This document shows, one piece after another, positions 6,621-6,692 of a DNA stretch of 6,692 bases. How positions within the stretch are numbered: the first letter of the stretch is position 1; every line of letters starts with the position of its first letter. The notes below the pieces were generated by a model that saw only the letters and a list, made by a program, of their open reading frames with translations, was not told the origin of the DNA and did no database searches. This DNA comes from Myxococcota bacterium (GTDB lineage Bacteria > Myxococcota_A > UBA9160 > PR03). Made by a program: the position numbers and the translations under genes. Where the stretch lies: NCBI GenBank assembly GCA_030066475.1, contig JASJBO010000387.1:1-6692 (forward strand), in the 5' to 3' direction.

Positions 6621-6692
6621 GTGCGGAATCGCCGCGAGCTTCGGGCCAGGATCCTGGGCGTCACGGTTGCACTGGCAGCCGCCGTGTTCGCC
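6621..6692 (+). CDS. Start of a gene for a probable exported or membrane protein (3' end outside window)
   Basis: From the GTG at 6621 the frame is open to the window edge, giving 24 residues. They read as a signal peptide or membrane anchor: an Arg-rich n-region (RNRRELRAR, 2-10) and a hydrophobic run (ILGVTVALAAAVFA, 11-24). The ribosome binding site is weak, with GAGAGA about 10 nt upstream. Function cannot be judged. The gap 6482-6620 before it holds no other gene. A GTG start with a poor ribosome binding site leaves the exact start uncertain. Confidence 0.5.
   Translation, partial: MRNRRELRARILGVTVALAAAVFA

Overview
The window is GC-rich, by eye around two thirds G+C, with dense bacterial gene packing. 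A Tat-exported periplasmic molybdoenzyme, a NapC-like membrane-anchored multiheme cytochrome and a secreted SurE-type phosphatase point to a Gram-negative envelope. The gene mix resembles what is seen in deltaproteobacterial-type lineages (Myxococcota, Desulfobacterota, Binatota and similar environmental groups). That placement is a guess from gene content and base composition, not a phylogenetic result.

Layout. 1-849 (+) is the C-terminal part of a catalase-peroxidase (katG) that enters from the left edge. 850-1117 is a non-coding gap. 1118-4274 (+) is a tightly coupled three-gene operon: a NapA-like Mo-bisMGD reductase, a four-heme NapC/NrfH-like quinol dehydrogenase with two membrane segments, and a 63-residue two-helix membrane protein. 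Both junctions overlap by 4 nt (ATGA, GTGA). 4275-4320 is a 46-nt gap between convergent operons. 4321-5573 (-) is a two-gene operon read right to left: an unfamiliar protein that may have an ADP-ribosyltransferase-like fold, then an FMN-binding pyridoxamine-phosphate-oxidase-like protein that starts inside the stop codon of the first (TGATG). 5828-6481 (+) is an exported SurE-like nucleotidase/phosphatase that stops early. 6482-6620 is intergenic, and 6621-6692 (+) holds the first 24 codons of a gene for a probable exported or membrane protein that runs off the right edge.

How the genes work together. The nap-like operon makes a plausible minimal electron path: menaquinol or ubiquinol to the membrane tetraheme cytochrome, to the periplasmic molybdoenzyme, to nitrate or a related oxyanion. 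No NapB, NapD, NapG/H or NapF lies in the window. Upstream is katG and downstream an unrelated convergent operon, so the set looks like a compact module. The ART-like gene has a good sigma70-type promoter whose predicted start point falls on its GTG codon, suggesting a leaderless mRNA. The most unusual points are this leaderless ART-like/flavoprotein operon, the stripped-down Nap module with its small extra membrane protein, and the short secreted SurE.
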